From Ignavibacteria bacterium (GTDB lineage Bacteria; Bacteroidota; Ignavibacteria; Tepidaquicellales; Tepidaquicellaceae), in contig JADJTX010000015.1 in NCBI GenBank assembly GCA_016710985.1, positions 62,001 to 126,000 on the forward strand: DNA of 64,000 nt, read 5' to 3'. The first letter of the stretch is position 1, and the number at the start of each line of letters is the position of its first letter. The position numbers and the translations under genes are program-made. The notes under the pieces were generated by a model. That model searched no databases. It saw nothing but the letters and a program-made list of their open reading frames with translations, and had not been told where the DNA came from. Below are positions 19,593 to 29,423 of the stretch, in pieces.

Positions 19593-21938
19593 ATGAAAAA
19601 AATAATATTCGTTTTTAGTTTGGTCTTTTTATGCTCATTTGCACAGGCTCAGATTGTACCTATTGCCTCGATTACAATAAATAACTCGCAGGGTTTACCA
19701 ATTGATACCGGAGCATTTAAGACTGTTTCGGGAATTGTAACTGTTGGTAATGAATTCGCAGGTCCGACATATCTTCAGGATGTGACAGGAGGGATTGCAG
19801 TATTCTATAATGAGTTTTCCGCGGCTGTCTCTATAGGTGACAGTGTAATTGTAACTGCAAAGTTAAGTCAGTTCAACGGATTAACTGAACTTGTTTATTC
19901 TACCAACGGAGGAACACCTTCATTTACAATAGTAAGTGCCGGGAATCCTGTTCCGGCTCCGGTAGTCATTACGCTTCAGCAGCTTAATTCTCAAACATGG
20001 AACGGTCATGAAGAATATGAAGGAAGTTTAATAAGAATAAACGGATTGACAACGACATCAACCGGTACATTTCAGGCAAATACAAATTACAATGTAACTG
20101 ACGCATCAGGAACCGGTCAGTTAAGAATTGATAACAGCACTAATCTTGTTGGTACATTGATTCCAACAGGGTCATTTGACTGCATTGCAGCAGCTTCACA
20201 GTTTAAATCTACAGTTCCATATAACAGCGGATATCAGTTTCTTCCGAGATTTACAGCAGACATTATTCAGACAGTCGGACCGATAATATTATTACCACCG
20301 GCAGAATCTAATTTAAGCCCGACGGGAGCAACACTAAGCTGGACAACACAAAGTCCGGGTGACAGCAAATTAAAATTTTTCAGATCAGATTCACTGTCGC
20401 AGCCGGTGATTTTTACCGATTCGCTTTATGACGCAGCGCTTACAACGAACCATAGTTTTACATTAAGCGGATTACAGCCTGGAAAAATATATTATGCAAT
20501 AGCTTATTCGGCTAACGCAACAGGCACAAGCGTAAGCACTCCGAAATATTTTTCTACATCTTCAGATCCGTCATCAACCGGAAAGATGGAAATTTATTTC
20601 AACAAATCAGTAGACATTAATTATTCAATGCCGGGTAACAACGCAAACGGTGATGCAGACTTGAAAGTGAGGTTAGGACAGAGGATTGACTCAGCCACTA
20701 AATCTATTGATATAGCAATCTATTCATTTAATGAAATAAACCAGTTAAGGGATAAGCTCATAAATGCTTTGATAAGAGGTGTAAATATCAGGATGGTTTA
20801 TGACAGCCGGCCAACTCAGCAGTTAGTTCAGGAACTTATAGACGCCGGAGTAAGAGTTCAGAAAAGACCAACGGATACATACATCATGCACAATAAATTT
20901 TTCATATTTGATGCACGTGATAACAGCTCATATTCAGATGACTGGCTCTGGACCGGATCAGCAAATATAACTGACGAACAGTTTTATTCAGATGTAGAAA
21001 ATGTGCTATTTATTCAGGATCAGGCATTATGCAATACATACACACGTGAGTTTGAAGAAATGTGGGGTTCACATAATAATATAAACAATCCATCTTTTGC
21101 TAAATTCGGAGCTGCAAAAAGTGACAACACTCCTCATCTTTTTTACATAGGCGGAAGAAAAGTAAATTGTTATTTCTCACCAACTGATAATGTATCTTCA
21201 CAAATTGAAGATATGATAACGGGTCAGACAAATAAATCAATTCTGTTTTGCGCATTTGCATTTACAAGATTCAACATTGCAAATAAAATGAAAACACAAT
21301 TTCAGCCTCCGAATAAAATGGTACGTGGAGTCTTTGACAACGGCAATGCAACCGATCCGAGCAGTGTATATCCGGAGATGAAAGGCATAGGAGGAAGTTT
21401 TCCGTGGAATCCTCCCGCACCGGTATATCTCGAAACACAGACAGGTTTGATGCACAGTAAATATATTCTTATTGACGCAGACATGCCTCAAAGCAATCCG
21501 ATTGTTCAGACTGGATCATTTAATTACTCAACAGCAGCGACAGTAGGCAATGATGAAAACATCTTAATGATCTACGATTCCCTGATCGCCAATCAATATT
21601 ACCAGGAATTTGTAAAAAGATATACCGAAGCGGGAGGAACTATAAAGGTGGAGCAGATCTCATCGATAGTCCCGGATAATTATACATTGAGCCAGAATTA
21701 TCCTAATCCTTTCAATCCTAATACTGTAATTAATTATTCTTTGCCAAAAGCAGGAAACGTAACATTAAAAGTATTTGATGCATTGGGCAGAGAGGTGTTT
21801 GATCTTGTAAATGCTTATCAGACATCAGGAACATATAAAGTAACTTTTGACGGAAGAAATTTAAGCTCCGGAATATATTTCTATAGTTTAACCAGCGGCG
21901 GATTTGCTGAAACAAAGAGAATGATCCTTGTCAAATAA
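19593..21938 (+). CDS. Secreted phospholipase D-like protein with OB-fold, Fn3 and T9SS sorting domain
   Basis: A 781-residue exported protein. Signal peptide 1-19 (ends FAQAQ). Residues about 25-220 form an OB-fold-like region (GIVTVGNEFAGPTYLQDVTG) of the kind found in exported nucleases. Residues about 230-330 are a fibronectin type III-like domain (SPTGATLSWTTQSPGDSKLK). A PLD domain with two HKD motifs follows: HNKFFIFD with His433 and HSKYILID with His621, each followed by a Gly-Ser-Ala/Phe-Asn segment (WTGSANIT, QTGSFNYS). The C-terminus (QNYPNPFNPNTVINYSLP to TKRMILVK) is a T9SS type A domain. The two HKD motifs build one active site that uses a phospho-histidine intermediate on phosphodiesters. 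The OB-fold suggests a nucleic acid substrate, but a phospholipid is possible. Intact and followed by a strong terminator. Confidence 0.85.
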   Translation: MKKIIFVFSLVFLCSFAQAQIVPIASITINNSQGLPIDTGAFKTVSGIVTVGNEFAGPTYLQDVTGGIAVFYNEFSAAVSIGDSVIVTAKLSQFNGLTELVYSTNGGTPSFTIVSAGNPVPAPVVITLQQLNSQTWNGHEEYEGSLIRINGLTTTSTGTFQANTNYNVTDASGTGQLRIDNSTNLVGTLIPTGSFDCIAAASQFKSTVPYNSGYQFLPRFTADIIQTVGPIILLPPAESNLSPTGATLSWTTQSPGDSKLKFFRSDSLSQPVIFTDSLYDAALTTNHSFTLSGLQPGKIYYAIAYSANATGTSVSTPKYFSTSSDPSSTGKMEIYFNKSVDINYSMPGNNANGDADLKVRLGQRIDSATKSIDIAIYSFNEINQLRDKLINALIRGVNIRMVYDSRPTQQLVQELIDAGVRVQKRPTDTYIMHNKFFIFDARDNSSYSDDWLWTGSANITDEQFYSDVENVLFIQDQALCNTYTREFEEMWGSHNNINNPSFAKFGAAKSDNTPHLFYIGGRKVNCYFSPTDNVSSQIEDMITGQTNKSILFCAFAFTRFNIANKMKTQFQPPNKMVRGVFDNGNATDPSSVYPEMKGIGGSFPWNPPAPVYLETQTGLMHSKYILIDADMPQSNPIVQTGSFNYSTAATVGNDENILMIYDSLIANQYYQEFVKRYTEAGGTIKVEQISSIVPDNYTLSQNYPNPFNPNTVINYSLPKAGNVTLKVFDALGREVFDLVNAYQTSGTYKVTFDGRNLSSGIYFYSLTSGGFAETKRMILVK

Positions 21939-21965
21939 CTGTCGGTTAATATAAGTTTTCTTAAA

Positions 21966-21993
21966 GGCGCAGATTTTTAGCTGCGCCTTTTTT
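21966..21993 (+). terminator. Rho-independent terminator
   Basis: GGCGCAG (21966-21972) pairs with CTGCGCC (21981-21987) around an 8-nt loop, followed directly by six T residues. It closes the plus-strand group that ends with the PLD-like gene. Confidence 0.9.
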
Positions 21994-22278
21994 ATTTAAC
22001 TTCTTATTTGGGGATCAAATTTTCCCTGAAAAATTGTATGCAGCATTATTAATATTGGTAGTGAATTGAAAACAACTTTTTCATATCTTTTACGAATCAT
22101 ATAACGCACAGGGTCATTTACATACTGATACATTAAATAAATTATCATTTGTAGATTTTGCAGAGAAAATTAATTATTTTAAAACAAAATTCCATTAATT
22201 TAAACATAAAGATATAGAAACCTAAATATACCAGACTGTGTTACATTTACTAATCCAACAATAAAAATAAAAAGCGGT
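21994..22278. other. AT-rich intergenic region
   Basis: After the terminator the stretch is AT-rich with no RNA gene or convincing repeat. A 45-codon minus-strand open frame (21996-22133) has no recognisable features. The promoter of the following plus-strand gene should lie here, but no element is distinct enough to place. Confidence 0.4.
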
Positions 22279-25200
22279 ATGTACAAAACAAAATTTCACT
22301 CCATAATATTTTACGCTTTAATGATATTGTTTCTCATCAGCAACAGCTCTCAATCACAAATAGCAGCAATCTTCGGTCAGAATAAAGTTCAATATAAAGA
22401 GTTTCACTGGAAGTATCTAAAGACAAAACATTTTGATGTTTACTTTTATCAGGGCGGGAAAAATTAGCCGAGTTCGCTGCGCATGTTGCTGAGAATTCAT
22501 TAAATGACCTGACTGAAAACATTGATTATAACATCAGCAACAGAATTCCTTTTGTAGTATATAATTCCCATAACGATTTCCAGCAAAATAATGTAATAGA
22601 TGAATATTTACCCGAAGGAGTTGGCGGTGTTACCGAGCTGTTTAAGAACAGGATTAATGTACCTTTTGAAGGAGATTACGAAAAATTCAGGCATGTAATC
22701 CATCATGAATTACTTCATGCATATATGAATGATATGTATTACGGAGGATCAATTCAAAATATTATTTCGAAGAATATTTCCCTGGCATTCCCTCTCTGGT
22801 TTACTGAAGGAATGGCAGAGGTTCAGAGCAGATACGGTTTGGATAAGGCAACAGATATGTTCATGCGGGATGCTACCATTAACAACTATGTTCCTCCATT
22901 GGAATACATTAACGGATATTTTGCATACCGGGGAGGACAAAGTTTTTTTGCGTGGCTTGCAGACACATACGGTGAAGATAAAATCGGGATTTTGATGAAC
23001 AATGTAAAAACATTCGGTGACGTCGACATGGGATTCAGAGAGACATTTAAAATTTCAGTCGAAAATCTTGGAGAGAAATGGGAGTCATATCTGAAAAAAA
23101 CCTACTGGCCTGATCTTAAGATACGGGAAGAAGTAAAAGATTTTTCAAAGCAATTAACCAACCATGAGAGAGACGGAGGTTCTTATAACATAGCTCCGGT
23201 AATATCTCCTGACGGTCAAAGTTTTGCATTTATATCAAACCGTGATGATCTGTTTGATGTCTACATTGCAAAAACTAAAACCGGAGAAATAATTGAAAAA
23301 GTAATATCAGGAAACAACGATATGGATTTTGAAGAGCTGCATATTCTAACTCCTGGACTTTCATGGTCACCCAATGGAAGGAAGTTAGCGATCAGTGTTA
23401 AATCCGGAGCAAGTGATGTCATATACATAATTGATATAAACTCAGGTGACAAAGAAGCACTTCCTTTAAAATTTGACGGAATATTTTATGTATCATGGTC
23501 TCCGGTCGGAGATAAAATTGCATTTGTAGGAAACAGAGGGGAAAAATCAAATTTGTATTTATATGATTTAAGATCGGGAAAACTAGATCCCTTATCGGAT
23601 GATATTTTTTCGGATGCAAATCCTACTTGGGCGTTTGACGGGAAAAGTCTATTTTTTACTTCAGACAGAGGTGATTATGTAGAAGGGACAAAAATACCGA
23701 AGGATTTTAAGATGTGGGAATATGATTATTCAAACACAGACTATTACAGAATTGATGTTACAACTAAGCAAATAACACGACTGAGTTCTACAGAAGAAAC
23801 AAAAGAAGGCTACGGACAAATAAGTGGAGACGGCAAAAAGATATTGTATGTATCAGACATAAATGGTATAAATAATATCTATCTCAGAGAAGCAGATTCC
23901 ACAGGAAAGATCACAAACAGACCAATTACCAATTCATTAAGCCCAATTGATCAAATCTCGTTATCAAGAGACGGAAAGAAATTATTATTTGTCTCGCTAT
24001 ACAAAGGTGCGTATGATATATTTTCAATTGATAATCCTCTGGAAATAGATTTGGGAATGGACACATTAGTGCCAACAGATTTTGTACTCAGAATGAATGA
24101 ATATGAAAATAAATTCGGAAAAGAAACTAAACTAACTGATAGCGTTGACATTGTAAAGATGGATATAGGCAGAGATTCTGTTACTTATACATTGGCTGAT
24201 TCATTAAATAATTCAGTTCCTGATTCAATAAATACCGGAAACATCGACCCGGAGACAGGCGCAGTTATTGATTCTTCACCCGTTACTTTGAACCCGGAAA
24301 CATCTGAGTCTGTTTTAGCAGATTCTTTGGGAAATGACCCGGATAATATTTCAGATAAGCAAAAGGATTCACTCAAGTATTATGGGGATGATATTAAAAT
24401 TAGTTTTAAGGATTTACCAAAAAATGTTTCTTCCAGCAGAAAAGACAGTTCATATTTTGAAAATGCAAACTTTAAAGTAGCTGATAATCTTAATTCAGAC
24501 GGATCATTTAAGATTAAAAATTATAAGATTAAATTTACTCCGGATTTAGTTTACGGAAATGCAACATATGCTTCATTTTATGGGGTTCAGGAGTTGCACA
24601 GATTGCTTTAAGTGATATGCTTGGTGATCATAGAATTTACATACAGACATCATTGGTAATAGATCTGAAGAACAGTGATTATGCTGTTGCATACTATAAT
24701 CTGTCCAAGAGAATTGACTTTGGTCTCCAACTCTATCATACTGCAAGATTTGTAACCTATGGAAACGGATTTATAGATTTTCTTTACCGGTACAGGACAT
24801 TTGGAGGTAACGTAACAGGTTCTTATCCATTTTCACGCTTCAAAAGATTGGATGCAACACTGGGTTTGGAAAATATTTCCAGGGAAAATCTTGATTATGC
24901 TTTAGAGCCTATTGACAGGAAAACCCTGTTAGTCCCGTCGGTGAGCTTTATACATGATAATACCTTGTTCGGTTACACTGCTCCTGTAGCCGGAACCAGA
25001 TATAATTTAACAGTCATGGGATCACCAAAGTTTGGAGAGGAGGGAATCGGATTTACTTCAGTATTGACTGATTTCAGAAAGTACTTCAAGCTCGGTGATG
25101 ATTATACTTTTGCTACAAGATTATCAGGCGGTGCCAGCTTTGGACCAAATCCAATGCAGTTCTTTATCGGAGGTACTGATAACTGGATAAATTATGAATA

Positions 25201-25618
25201 TGCGAACTATAATTTTCCTGTTTCGAGCATTGAAGATTACGCTTTTCTTTCCCCGGGCTTACCATTGAGAGGCTATGATTACGATCAACAGGCCGGTTCA
25301 AAATATTTTATTACTAATTTTGAATTGAGATTTCCATTGTTCAGATATCTTATATTCGGAGCTCTGCCTTTGGGATTTGCTAACATTGAAGGTGTTACAT
25401 TCATTGATGCCGGGACTGCCTGGACTGATAATAATTCTTTAAGATTATTTCAGGAAGTAAACGGAAGTACACAGACCGACAATTTATTACTTGGTACCGG
25501 TCTGGGCGCCAGAGCAAATTTATTCGGTTTTCCTTTTAAATTTGATGTTGCATGGAGATACAATCTTAATAAGTTTTCAAGCCCAAAGTATTATTTTTCA
25601 CTTGGATATGATTTTTAA
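22279..25618 (+). CDS. Metallopeptidase-PD40 propeller-outer membrane barrel fusion protein, two frameshifts
   Basis: A protein of about 1113 residues. Signal peptide 1-27. A metallopeptidase-like domain follows (about 40-290): HHELLHAYMNDMYYGG contains HExxH (bases 22704-22718), and FPLWFTEGMAE, 30-odd residues later, fits the gluzincin-type third ligand with Glu. PD40/TolB-type propeller repeats come next (about 300-600): ISPDGQSFAFISNRDDLFDV, LSWSPNGRKLAISV, VSWSPVGDKIAFVGNRGEKS, ISGDGKKILYVSDINGINNI. A low-complexity Ser/Asp linker leads to a C-terminal barrel resembling BamA/D15 surface-antigen domains (PGLPLRGYDYDQQAGSKYFI, NFELRFPLFRYLIFGALPLG). The frame breaks near 22460 (restored LAEFAAHVAENSLNDL) and near 24583 (restored GGSGVAQIALSDMLGDHR). 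Domain order suggests a surface-anchored protease with its own barrel; substrate unknown. Confidence 0.75.
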
Positions 25619-25630
25619 TAAAATCTATAT

Positions 25631-25680
25631 TTACAAACAAAAAACCCGTAAAATTGTTTTTACGGGTTTTTGTTTGTAAA
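25631..25680. terminator. Bidirectional terminator between converging genes
   Basis: A long stem (ACCCGTAAAA pairing with TTTTACGGGT, extended by A-rich and T-rich arms ttacaaacaaaa / ttttgtttgtaa) around a 3-4-nt loop. T runs flank it on both strands. It separates the plus-strand gene ending at 25618 from rplI ending at 25704 on the minus strand. Confidence 0.9.
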
Positions 25681-25703
25681 TATATCTTTATTAAACTGTG
25701 CTT

Positions 25704-26213
25704 TTATTCCTGTTCTGATACGATTTCTTCTTTTTCTGTAGACGGTAATATTTCCGCTTCTTCTAATGACTCTTTTATCACATTAATTTTTATTTTTGCA
25801 ATGACAGCGTGCTGAAGTTTGATTTCAAGTTCGTGTTCGCCTAATGATTTTATAGGTTCTTTTAAAACAATCTTTTTTCTGTCAATATCTTCAAAACCTT
25901 TTTCTTTGAGTTTGTCAAAAATCATTTGTGATGTGACAGAACCAAAGATTTTGTCTTCTTCACCTGTTTTTACTTCAAAAGTTATGGAATGAGTTGATAA
26001 ATCTGATGCAATTTTTTTGGCTTCTTCAACTAATTTCTGTACTTTTTTTGCTCTTTGCTTTTTGATTTCCTCGTAGTTCTTCAAGTTTGAATCGCTGGCA
26101 ATCGTAGCATACCCTTTAGGAATTAGATAATTTCTGGCATATCCGTTTTTTACATTTACAACCTGACCTTCATCACCAAGAAGTTCGTGTTCTTTTTTTA
26201 AAATAATTTTCAT
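25704..26213 (-). CDS. rplI: 50S ribosomal protein bL9
   Basis: 169 residues. The N-terminal rRNA-binding domain is canonical: MKIILKKEHELLGDEGQVVN, VKNGYARNYLIPKGYA. A charged connecting helix follows (KNYEEIKKQRAKKVQKLVEE), then the C-terminal domain (FEVKTGEEDKIFGSVTSQMI, VLKEPIKSLGEHELEIKLQ). An acidic Glu-rich tail of about 20 residues extends beyond the usual end. bL9 binds 23S rRNA near the L1 stalk and helps maintain reading frame. It is the last gene of the minus-strand group rpsF-ssb-rplI and ends at a strong bidirectional terminator. Intact. Confidence 0.97.
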   Translation of the reverse strand: MKIILKKEHELLGDEGQVVNVKNGYARNYLIPKGYATIASDSNLKNYEEIKKQRAKKVQKLVEEAKKIASDLSTHSITFEVKTGEEDKIFGSVTSQMIFDKLKEKGFEDIDRKKIVLKEPIKSLGEHELEIKLQHAVIAKIKINVIKESLEEAEILPSTEKEEIVSEQE

Positions 26214-26278
26214 CTTTATAAGTTATAATAAATACAGTTAGAATAATATATTACTAACTGATATTTTTTTGTTTATAT

Positions 26279-26740
26279 TTATTTTGCGTTGCTACCTTTT
26301 ATTAGATCTGAGTCTTCAGGAGACAATAAAGCATCAAAGGAATCATCTGTAAATGTTGTGATATCATCCTCTTTATCCGCATCCGCAACCGATCCTCTTT
26401 TATTCAGGAATTGAATTCTCCTTGCTTTGATTTCAACAATCGTTCTATTTGTTCCGTCTTCAGTTTTAAATGTTCTGCTTTGCAGCTCTCCGTCTACCAA
26501 TACTGCATTTCCCTTTTTCAATCTATCCTTGCAGCTGTCTGCAAGCCGGTTCCATGCGACAATCCCTACATAGCAAACATCTTCTTTCCATTCTTCATTT
26601 TTGTCTTTGAACCTTCTGTTACTGGCAATAGAAAAATTTACAACCGGTGTTCCTGAAGTTGTTTGTCTGAAGATAGGATCTTTTGTAAGGTTTCCTGCAA
26701 TTACTACTGAGTTTAGTTCGGGCATCTTGTAATCAGCCAT
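26279..26740 (-). CDS. ssb: Single-stranded DNA-binding protein
   Basis: 153 residues with an OB fold in residues 5-110: LNSVVIAGNLTKDPIFRQTT, GTPVVNFSIASNRRFKD, YVGIVAWNRLADSCKDRLKK, GNAVLVDGELQSRTFKTEDG are standard SSB blocks. It protects single-stranded DNA and recruits replication and repair proteins. The C-terminus is acidic (DADKEDDITTFTDDSFDALL) but ends SDLIKGSNAK, without the usual DDxPF tip that contacts partner proteins, and no tip appears in the other frames just downstream. It lies between rpsF and rplI, where rpsR normally also sits; only 65 bp separate it from rplI. Confidence 0.95.
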   Translation of the reverse strand: MADYKMPELNSVVIAGNLTKDPIFRQTTSGTPVVNFSIASNRRFKDKNEEWKEDVCYVGIVAWNRLADSCKDRLKKGNAVLVDGELQSRTFKTEDGTNRTIVEIKARRIQFLNKRGSVADADKEDDITTFTDDSFDALLSPEDSDLIKGSNAK

Positions 26741-26808
26741 GTTTTTCCTCCAAAATAAATATATATTTTTTAATTAATGAATTTTATTTAATCTGTTTTT
26801 AGGATTTT

Positions 26809-27231
26809 TTAAGCGGGTATAGCTTCCGTCGGGACAGTTGCCTCTTCCTTTAAACTTTCCTGTTTCAATTTTTCTTCTTCATACTTTGACTGTAAGAATG
26901 CTTTGTTCTTGAAATGTTCCTCTTTCTCTTTCTTTGTTATCGGAGATACATATATTGTTAAATATCTGAGAATATTCTCATTTAAAATATAAGAACGTTC
27001 AAGCTTTGTTATTACATTGGTAGGGGCAAGAATTTCGAAGCAGACATAAAATCCATTTATTTTTTTCTTAATCGGATACGCTAATCTTTTTCTTCCGATT
27101 TTATCAATATTTACAATTTCAACTTCGTTTTTTAAAAGAAGGGTTTCGATTTTTTTGATTTCTTCTTCTATTGCGGTTTCCTCTAGATTACCGTCAATGA
27201 TAATATAAGATTCGTAAATCTTTTTAGACAA
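26809..27231 (-). CDS. rpsF: 30S ribosomal protein bS6
   Basis: 140 residues. The family core is visible: YESYIIIDGNLEETAIEEEI, EVEIVNIDKIGRKRLAYPIK, KKINGFYVCFEILAP, LNENILRYLTIYVS. The C-terminal 35 residues are a charged extension (KEKEEHFKNKAFLQSKYEEE). bS6 sits on the 30S platform and normally binds as a dimer with bS18. It is first in the minus-strand group rpsF-ssb-rplI; bS18 (rpsR) is missing from the group. The 118 bp between it and the tRNA-Leu gene probably hold its promoter. Confidence 0.96.
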   Translation of the reverse strand: MSKKIYESYIIIDGNLEETAIEEEIKKIETLLLKNEVEIVNIDKIGRKRLAYPIKKKINGFYVCFEILAPTNVITKLERSYILNENILRYLTIYVSPITKKEKEEHFKNKAFLQSKYEEEKLKQESLKEEATVPTEAIPA

Positions 27232-27349
27232 ATTTTATCCTGGTTTAATTATTTTTTTAATAAAGATTACAAAGATATCACGTTTCAACGTAAAAATCAA
27301 TATAATTTGCTTACGCTTTTAGTAATTTTTGAAAATATAATTTAGTTTG

Positions 27350-27432
27350 TGCGGAAGGCGGGACTTGAACCCGCACGCCTTGTGAGCGCCACCCCCTCAA
27401 GATGGTGTGTCTGCCAGTTCCACCACTTCCGC
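27350..27432 (-). tRNA. tRNA-Leu (GAG)
   Basis: The reverse complement folds as a class II tRNA of 83 nt: acceptor GCGGAAG/CTTCCGC, D arm with TGGCAGAC, anticodon stem CCATC/GGTGG with loop TTGAGGG (anticodon GAG), a long variable arm (CGCTCACAAGGCG) and T loop TTCAAGT. CCA is not encoded. Confidence 0.93.
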
Positions 27433-27671
27433 TGGATAAAATCCTTTTAATTCGCATTATATTAAAATCATTGGAAATTTTTGCCTCAATCTATTTTAAA
27501 ATTATCATTATTGAATTTCAAATTCAATTCTTATATTTGTTAACCTCTGAAAATCAAAATGGATTACTTAAGTAAGTCTTTGAATAATGTGTTAAAAAAA
27601 AGCATAATGGAAATTTCCGTCAATTTTAAATAACTATAATGAGTTAACAGGGAATGATTTTGAGTATAAAG

Positions 27672-29401
27672 TTAAGCATTTACAAATTCCTGATTGACTT
27701 TTGTCAGTTTTCCTTTCTGCAATGTAAAGTAACTGTCAGCCTTTATTTTACGTGTGATCTTGTGTCCTATAATAATCACTATTTTATTCTTTGTATGGCT
27801 GTGAAGATTTTCAAAAAATTATTTTCAGCAAGAAGATCTATTGAACTTGTAGGTTCATCCAGTATGATAATTTGAGAATCACTGTAAAAAGCTCTCGCTA
27901 ATGCGATCTTTTGCCATTGACCTGTGCTGAGTTCCTCTCCGTCTTTAAAATATTTCCCGACAATTGTATCGTATCTTTCAGGAAATTCGTCAATAAATAC
28001 TTTTGCACCTGATAGTTCAGTAACTGATTCAAGATCGTTTTCCATATCAACATCACCGAATCTGATGTTTTCTTTTACAGTCAAATCATATTTGCAATAA
28101 TCCTGATAAATTATTCCTATATTTTTATGTAACGAATGAATGTCTATGTCTCTGATATTTATATCGTCAAAAGTAATTGTTCCCTTTGTACATTCATACA
28201 TTCGACACAATAAATTTATTAAGGTAGTTTTCCCCGCTCCGTTCTTACCAGTGATTAATACAGTTTCACCGGGCTTTATTGAAAATGAAATATTTTCTAA
28301 TACATTTTTTGTACTTCCTTCATAATGAAATGAAACATTCTCAAACCTAATTCCCTTCGTTAGCTTGGGTAAAGGATATGCATTCTGAATTTGTTTTATT
28401 TGCGGTTTCAGATTTATAAACTCAAAGAGGTTACTTAAAAATAATTTATTATTATAAATGCCTGTAACATTTCCCAAAATTCCATTCAAATAGGTATTTG
28501 CGCTTCTAACAGCTCCAAAGAACATTACAAAACCTCCGATTGTAGTTTCACCGGCGTAAAATTTATTCGTTAACATAACTATCGCTATAGTAAGCGCACC
28601 GACTTCAAAAAAACTTGAAACAATATTGCCACTGGCCTGCTTTTTCAATAATTTAATAACCTGTTCCATCAATGCTCCGCGTGTTGTGTCATGGTATTTC
28701 TGAATATAATCTCCGAGATTAAAAATTCTGATTTCCTTTGCCTAAATACGATGGGTCATTAGCATGCTGCAATAATTAACCTTTCTGTACAAACTGGTAT
28801 TTGCTTTTCTCCATTCATAATAAATTTTAGTTCTGGTCAATTTAATAAATAACGCGGGGATACCTGCAATCACCATTATTAGTAAAACATACCCTGAGAC
28901 CGAGGCAAGAATAACAGCAACACCTACAAATGAGATCAGATTCTTTATTAATTCCGAGATATTGTTTAAAATTTGAATCGGGCGAAAAGTTGCTTCCTGC
29001 TGAGCTCTGTGAAATGTATCGTGATACTCGGGATTATCATAGTATGTAAGATCCAATTCCAGAGATTTATTATGAAGAAGACTATTTATAAAATCAATAA
29101 TTCTCTGTCCTAATATTTCACCAACTATTGTATTTATTACAGCTGATATCTGCGTAAATAAGAATACCCCGCAAACAAGTGATATGGTAAACCAGACATC
29201 ATCAGAACCTGAAGTTCCCGAATTTGTTATAGTATCAATTAATTCCTTAAGAAGATAAAGTGAAATTAGCGGTAAAATACTCTGAACTATTATTAATACC
29301 AGCCTGAAATAACATAATCGTTTGTCACTGTCGTATACAAATCTGATTGTTTTTGATATATTGGATAAATCGGATTTGAGGTTCTTAAAATCAAATGTCA
29401 T
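27672..29401 (-). CDS. ABC exporter (fused membrane and ATPase domains), likely exporter of the NRPS product; frameshifted
   Basis: About 577 residues. The N-terminal half is an ABC exporter membrane domain with several helices (LCYFRLVLIIVQSILPLISL, TISLVCGVFLFTQISAVI) and the intracellular loop DLTYYDNPEYHDTFHRAQQE. The ATPase half has Walker A GKNGAGKTT (about 28219-28247), a Q-loop YQDY, signature LSTGQWQKIALARA and Walker B IIILDEPTSS. Two compensating indels near 28738-28758 leave an in-frame TAG; the flanks read MTxPSYLAKEIRIFNLGDYI when corrected. A further shift near 27808 restores NLHSHTKNKIVIIIGHKITR, with the switch His, and a TAA at 27672-27674. The start lies 22 bp after the NRPS-B stop, so it is the last gene of the NRPS operon and is inferred to export the peptide. 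Homodimeric function is likely. Confidence 0.85.
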
Positions 29402-29423
29402 ATTTTTTAGTGTATCTTTAAAA

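Noticed and set aside
21996..22133. 45-codon minus-strand open frame in the intergenic region
   Set aside because: No signal, motif or neighbour supports it; its length is expected by chance in AT-rich DNA.
27433..27671. Gene or terminator between tRNA-Leu and the ABC exporter
   Set aside because: Only a 24-codon plus-strand frame and a loop-less GGAAATTTCC palindrome are present; neither is convincing.
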